Of a stretch of DNA of 64,000 nt, positions 58,521 through 64,000 are shown in pieces. Both the position numbers and the translations under genes were made by a program. Each line of letters starts with the position of its first letter. Within the stretch, counting starts at the first letter, position 1. Origin of the DNA: Batillaria attramentaria (lineage: Eukaryota > Mollusca > Gastropoda > Batillariidae); NCBI GenBank assembly GCA_018292915.2, contig JACVVK020000495.1:342501-406500 (forward strand). The letters run 5' to 3'. The notes under the pieces are model-generated. The model searched no databases, was not told the origin of the DNA, and saw only the letters and a program-made list of their open reading frames with translations.

Positions 58521-59097
58521 GGTGGTTATGGCGATTTCGGAAACCGAACGTGTTGTCGACAAAAATATTCAAACAACCATCGCCATCTTGAAACCAATGA
58601 AAACAGAGAACCGGAAACGCACGGAAGAAGTGCATAAACTGGTGACGTCATACGCTCTCTCTCTCTCTCTCTCTCTCTCTAGGCGACGGACCCGGAACAG
58701 GGATGGTCTACGGGTGTCCTTTCCCCTTCTATGATGCTGATAAGGGCTGCTTTTTTTCATTCATGTGGAGACTGGACTTCTAACTGAACACTGGCCGTTG
58801 CCGCGGTGGTATGGGTCGCGGGTTTGACTAGGCCGGGACTGAGTAGCCCCGATGGCCCAGTGGACAAACGCCTTTGCCGCCTGAGTGCGGACTGACTAAA
58901 ATTTTAATCGGCTAACAACCCCTCCGACCCCGTAATACTCACGTGCTGCGTCCTTCTCACTAACTTATTAAGACTGAGTGACAGTCTGTTTTAACCTTTT
59001 TATTATTAATTCAGTGTTGTTTAGTCAGTTATCACTCAGGCTGAGTCACTGAGTTCAGTGTAGCGGTGGGAGCACTGTGAGCAGCCGAGAGCAGCAC

Positions 59098-59134
<37 letters not shown>

Positions 59135-59589
59135 AAGAAGAAGTCAGTAGTGGTAATAGTACCAGTTAACTTAAGTTGTTACGTGTATCAAGTTTTATTA
59201 GAGTCACTATTTGTATCAGCCTGGGTTTCAGTTCCACCCTAGCCGGCGGCAAGTAATAATCACTGTGACAACTCGTGACGCCGGACGGACTGAAAAACTT
59301 CAGTATCACCTAAATTACTTCTTCATGTTGATAATGTGCACCATTTAAAATAGCTATTCAAATACATCAAATATAAAATACATCAAATATTCTTCCCCCA
59401 GGCAGTAAAATTCAAAATAGAAATAAGTAGGCGGCGTTTCGTAAGCAACTTTCTTCCGAGGGAGAGTCAGTACACACAATTCCAGTCCCCGAAGGGTCGA
59501 TAAAAATAGTAAAAGAGAAGGAAGTTCAGTAACCCCCAGCCGAAAGTCTTCTCTGTGATACACTGTCGCCGAGGGTTGTAACCCAGATT

Positions 59590-60610
59590 TACCGAAAACG
59601 TACATTACCGAGATCGTGTTTCCTGTTTCCAAGATTTCCATTACAAAAATTGGTTGAACCGAAGTGCTGCCTTAAGGGAAGCAGTGTCCTGTTTTCGTTT
59701 GGTTTGAAGGTGAGGTGGCTGAATGGTATGAAAGTGGACAGACCTATCTCCCACACCGCCTCGATGTCAATGAAGGAAAGGTCACATCAAAGTTATTGCC
59801 TTTCAAGTCAGTTTTCCCGAAGGTATTCAGCACCGAGATTGCGTCTCATGTTTTCAAGATTTCCATTACAAAGGAAGGTTGAACCAAAGTGCAGCCTTGG
59901 GAAGCAGTGTTTTGGTATCGTTTTGTTCGGGGTTGGGGGGTCTCGACTCGACAGATTTTATTGATTCCGGCCATGGGCCGATATCATGAAAACCGGTGAA
60001 CAAAACAGAACAATAAAAATCAAATAAACTCACATACATGAACATGAACAGCAAGGACAATAGCAGCATACTAACACAAAGTACGAATGAATGGTAAAAA
60101 TTATTTGTATCACGCTAAAAACAGCGAGGCGCGGCTTTTGAGGAACAGGAATTTCGCCAAGTTAATAATCTTGGCCTCGCTATTGCTTTTCATGACACAG
60201 ACAAACTGTGACCGGTCCAAAGCAGGTAAAAAGGTGGTTGAATGGTATGAAAGTGGACAGACCTATCTCCCAGACCGTCTCGATGTCAATAAAGAAAAGG
60301 TCACATCAAACTTATTGCCTTTCAAGCCAGTTTTCCTGAAAACATTACCGAGATTGCGCCTCACTTTTTCAAGATTTCCATTACAAAGGAAGGTTGAACC
60401 AAAGTGCAGCCTCGGGAAGCAGTGTTTGGTATCGTTTTGTTCGGGGTTGGGGGTCGAGGGAGCGGAGGAGGAGGAGGTGGTTGAATGGTAACAGTGTCGA
60501 CAGCTCTATCTCCCTGACCGTCTCGATGTCAAATGAACAAAAGCTCGCACCAAACGTATTGCTTTTAAAGCCAGACGCTGCCCTTAGTCGGATCAGACTG
60601 GCTTCACAAT
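59590..60610. repeat. Interspersed repeat array, 3-4 copies of a roughly 240-bp unit
   Basis: Shared segments include GGTTGAATGGTATGAAAGTG, GACAGACCTATCTCCC, CGATGTCAAT, CAAGATTTCCATTACAAA and GGAAGCAGTGTTTTGGTATC, at 59590, 59700-59940, 60225-60460 and 60475-60600. Spacing varies. Origin unknown. Confidence 0.55.
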
Positions 60611-60759
60611 AGGATTTCTTTAAGTGATCAATACAGGAGATGCCGGACTTGTCATTGGCTCGCAAATAAGGGAGAACCGCTGCGAAAACTGGTCACTTGG
60701 GAAAACGAGAAAGTCCCATCCGGGAGGAGTGAACAAGAGCGAAATACGGTGTAATCAGT

Positions 60760-60962
60760 TTTTACGGGAGAAGAGAGACAGAAGACTATTGTCACCAAAT
60801 ACTATAAAGTACCACTGGTGCCGGTGCGTGCTCCTGGTGCCTCTTTGCGTGAACTGCCGACTGCTCTGTGTTCCTGAGTGTTTATTGCATCAGCTGGCCC
60901 CCGATCAGGTTGTGTGGGTGCCGGAGAGGCCAGGGAAAGGGGTTACGAGACAAAGTCATGAA
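60760..60962 (+). mobile_element. Possible LTR-retrotransposon pol/integrase C-terminal remnant
   Basis: A frame ending in LAPDQVVWVPERPGKGVTRQSHE resembles the variable C-terminal integrase region of Ty3/gypsy pol proteins (a short VWVP-type strand). It is short, has no flanking RT or integrase core, and is a weak call. Confidence 0.25.
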
Positions 60963-61040
60963 TAGGGTTTAACTCAAAGTACCTCCCTACCCACCCACCC
61001 CCCACCCCCACAAGCCTCCCCCAAACAACACACACACACA

Positions 61041-61124
<84 letters not shown>

Positions 61125-61399
61125 TTTCCGTTTAGGTGCGAAAAAGGATTAGAACTTATGGGACTGTCCACTCCCAGTAATACCTGATATCTAACATGCT
61201 TTGCCAAAAAGGCATATAATATCTAAAGCAGGTTACTAGTATGTTTGCTTAACGCCCAATGTATCATAGAAAGCCAATTCAAGGCAGGTAAACAAACAAC
61301 AACAACAAAAATTACCGGAGGTCACGATGGCAATTTATGCATTCTATTGAGCCCGTCTTTTCTAAGAGAGAGAGAGAGAGAATTCAATGTTGGCCGAGC

Positions 61400-61546
61400 T
61401 ATACAGTAATTGTGAACTCCAGCCCAGCATGCAAAGAAACCATACGCCAGACATGGACGTCCGCCAGTGTTCCTCGCAATCTCAGATGGGTTGTTGGATT
61501 TCGCATTGATGGACAGCTGCGGTCCTGCACCCACCTACTGCACTGA
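61400..61546 (+). pseudogene. Possible GT31 (beta-1,3-galactosyltransferase-like) exon fragment
   Basis: The frame reads YTVIVNSSPACKETIRQTWT, then RNLRWVVGFRIDG. This resembles the start of GT31 domains, where a VxSSPxxxxxRxAIRxTW block is followed by a hydrophobic strand. An acceptor-like TATACAG precedes it and a TGA ends the frame at 61546. No other GT31 blocks are seen nearby, so it is either a lone exon of a gene leaving the window or a remnant. Confidence 0.28.
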
Positions 61547-62281
61547 CCTTGGGGAAATCCTCTGTTGTTTTTGTCATCTCTTCGGTAAAGACACTCAAAT
61601 TTCTCTTAAAACACGGGCGCGTGCTCGCTGCGCTCTCTGAAATCTCTGGAGATGAAACGGGCACCTGTTTGGTTTTTTTTTTTTTTCCTTGCGTTGCACT
61701 GCTGATCTGAAAACAAGTACGCTGTATAATTAGGTTTATTCCAAATTATCGCTCAGTTGCTGTATCGTGGTCGTCCACAAGTATACCGACCAGTCCAGAC
61801 AAAAATCGGTGTGAATGGTCATAGTACATTCACGTATGGTAGTGAGGGAGACTTGTACAAACTTAGGCACATTAAAATCGTGCTCATCTAAGAGTTTCAT
61901 AATGCGCGAGTGAGTGAGTGAGTGAGTTTTTGAGGCTTAACGCCGCGAAAGCCACAAAGACTAATTCGCGGCTACTTTCATAATGCACCCCGGCCGCTAT
62001 CATACTAGAAGCTTTGACACTGTCATACATACATCTTTTATACTAGAACTTGGAGCGCGACAGGCAGGCAGGACTGCACCATCAGCATAATACCACACTT
62101 TGTCTTTAATTCAAAACGACCTCCTGCTTATAGAACTGAACGAACTTCGCCAAAACTGACCAGTTTACACGAAAGTTCCCCACTTTACAAAGACGTTGCA
62201 GAGTGTTGAATTCGATCCGCACTTTTACAGGTTCTAGGAGGAACAGTAAGTTATCTGCAAGAACAAACCGGAAAAAGATTG

Positions 62282-62354
<73 letters not shown>

Positions 62355-62762
62355 CATGTTAGAGACGGAGGAGAGATGTCTCCCACAGCTCCGCACTTTA
62401 GAAACCTTATGTTTTTTCCCCGCTCCCCTCCGGTGGCCTTTTAGCAGAGTATCCCGTTGCTCACGGCTGGACACTGCCAGTTCACAATTTGTGAGGATTC
62501 TTTTCCTAGCACGCACACCGACAAGCACGAAATCAGCTAATGCACCCAAGCAAAAGTTCTCATGTTCAGCGTCACGCGAAGTGATAACGAACCTATAGAC
62601 CCCGTATGCGAGGTTAAGCCATTTCTCCTTCAACACCCAGGCAAACACGCCAAAAAAAGAGACAAGAAGTCAAAATTCGGTGCCAGCGATATGCTCATTA
62701 ACAGGCGCACTCGTCAGAAGTGTGCAAAGTAAACTCACCACTGCAAAGTTTCATGAAAGTCC

Positions 62763-62803
<41 letters not shown>

Positions 62804-63403
62804 AACGTTTTTTTTTTTGTTGTTTTTTTTAAATTCAGGATAGAGCACTTAGGCATAGCTGCCTATCTTACATGCTGTCCTCTTATTCTACATTAAAGGG
62901 TACTGAAAAAAAAGACAGCAACATCAAAACAAACAAACCAAAAATAAATAAATAAATAAATAAAATAAAAAGAAGAAGTATAAACTATCTAAGGGAAATG
63001 AAGGAGAGAAAAGCACACATGATAAACAAATCAAAACATACGTGGTATCTGCTGATGATACTGGCTGTATGCCCAGTAAGAACTTCAAAGTCGTCACTAA
63101 TATTTAAAAACATGTATGTAACACATTTCTATGTATATGATCAGATAAGCGTGTCGTGTAGAATTTGTTTGGAGTTTATGAATTTGGAAACGTTTTGGAT
63201 ACTCAGTGGTGAAGTGTTCCATATGGATGCCAGAGAGAGAGAGAGAGAGAGAGTCTGCTCGAATGCTTCCAGCATAAAGCCGCCATATGTTGCATCAAGG
63301 GAGATTAAAAACCCAGGAGGGAGGCAACTCTTGTTAATCAAAAGAGTCACAGTTTTACTCAGACAAACGCGATTCAGTGATCGACCAAAGGCGTAAAGAC
63401 CCC

Positions 63404-63437
<34 letters not shown>

Positions 63438-63851
63438 CTCTTCACTGAACTGAGTTGTTTTGACGCCAGAAGTTCATTTACCCAACTTTTCAACCCCCTA
63501 GCGTAGCCTTCCTTGTCTGAGGAAGTTTAGCGACTGATGACCACAGACAGATAATCAAGCGAAAACGCCAAATGAAATTGAACTCTCTGCCACAGACTTC
63601 ACTTCCCTCGCGGCAGTTATATGTCAATGCCGAGAGGCTGTTGTTTGACGGAGTGATAAAGCACGCGGAAACAAAGGCAAGGCCTTAAAATCAGATTTGT
63701 CCGAGTTGAGACTGTGTTCTGAGATGGTGATCCCATCAGACCCAAGAAAGAAAATTTCATCCCACCATTTCCGTTCGTCCGGCTAACCCTGTTTACAGAT
63801 CGGTCAACCTTAGGTTTGTTTCACCAAGCTTGGAAAGAGACCACATACACA

Positions 63852-63883
<32 letters not shown>

Positions 63884-64000
63884 TGCACGCACGCAAACAC
63901 ACACACACCCCTTGTACTAGCAGCCGTCATCACTTGCACTACCTTGTGTGACTCAGATGAGCAGCTAGAGTAGCATCTTTGGCATCGAGAGTAAACATCT

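Larger units (their letters stand above)
58600..64000. other. Right flank, no confident gene
   Basis: Contains (TAG)n at 59101-59133, the 59.6-60.6 kb repeat array, a possible pol remnant, a GT31-like fragment, (CA)n at 61028-61122, (TG)n at 62286-62353, (GA)n at 62768-62800, and (CGCA)n at 63850-63894. Confidence 0.6.

Noticed and set aside
62106..62648. 180-aa minus ORF
   Set aside because: Held open by a (CA)n tract; the non-repeat part has no recognisable family or splice support.

Overview
This is animal (eukaryotic) DNA. The genes have many small exons with GT/AG introns and are embedded in very long (CA)n, (GA)n and poly-G/poly-T microsatellites, tRNA-derived SINEs, CR1-like LINE tails and MITEs. 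The protein families point to a marine herbivorous mollusc, most likely a gastropod: a GH9 cellulase with N-terminal CBM2-like modules and a PL14 alginate lyase are typical digestive enzymes of algae-grazing snails. Exon coordinates were obtained by hand, by requiring GT/AG borders, matching intron phase and an uninterrupted frame through each gene.

Layout. At 1.1-18.3 kb on the minus strand lies a tandem array of paralogous genes for small secreted proteins with one CBM2-like module. Gene A (1097-6439, 485 aa) continues into a threonine-rich mucin-like linker and a 12-cysteine Ly6/uPAR-like tail. Gene B (8623-12044, 129 aa) is the module alone and ends in a tiny exon. Gene C (14193-16427) has a 2-nt deletion in its first coding exon. 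Fragment D (17800-18315) keeps only the last two exons. Genes A and B lie in a direct tandem duplication of about 5-6 kb whose ends are dinucleotide repeats. At 22.6-36.2 kb on the minus strand is a 15-exon GH9 endoglucanase with two CBM2-like modules. At 40.8-44.3 kb on the plus strand, divergent from the cellulase, is a 6-exon gene with a CBM2-like module fused to a PL14 alginate lyase (380 aa). At 46.1-57.3 kb on the minus strand is a 16-exon coiled-coil gene (696 aa) whose N terminus resembles LEKR1. From 58.6 to 64 kb only repeats and weak fragments were seen.

How the genes fit together. The cellulase, the alginate lyase and the CBM-only genes share the same CBM2-like module, with an intron at the same place and in the same phase inside it. 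This suggests that one locus for brown-algal cell-wall digestion grew by exon shuffling and tandem duplication. LEKR1 is an unrelated neighbour.

Repeats include a solo LTR inside gene A, two SINE families (one with clear target-site duplications), CR1-like LINE 3' ends, a hAT-like MITE, a TA-flanked MITE, and local tandem duplications sitting exactly on splice junctions of the cellulase and lyase genes. Nearly all long ORFs in (TG)n/(CA)n tracts are artefacts and are not annotated.
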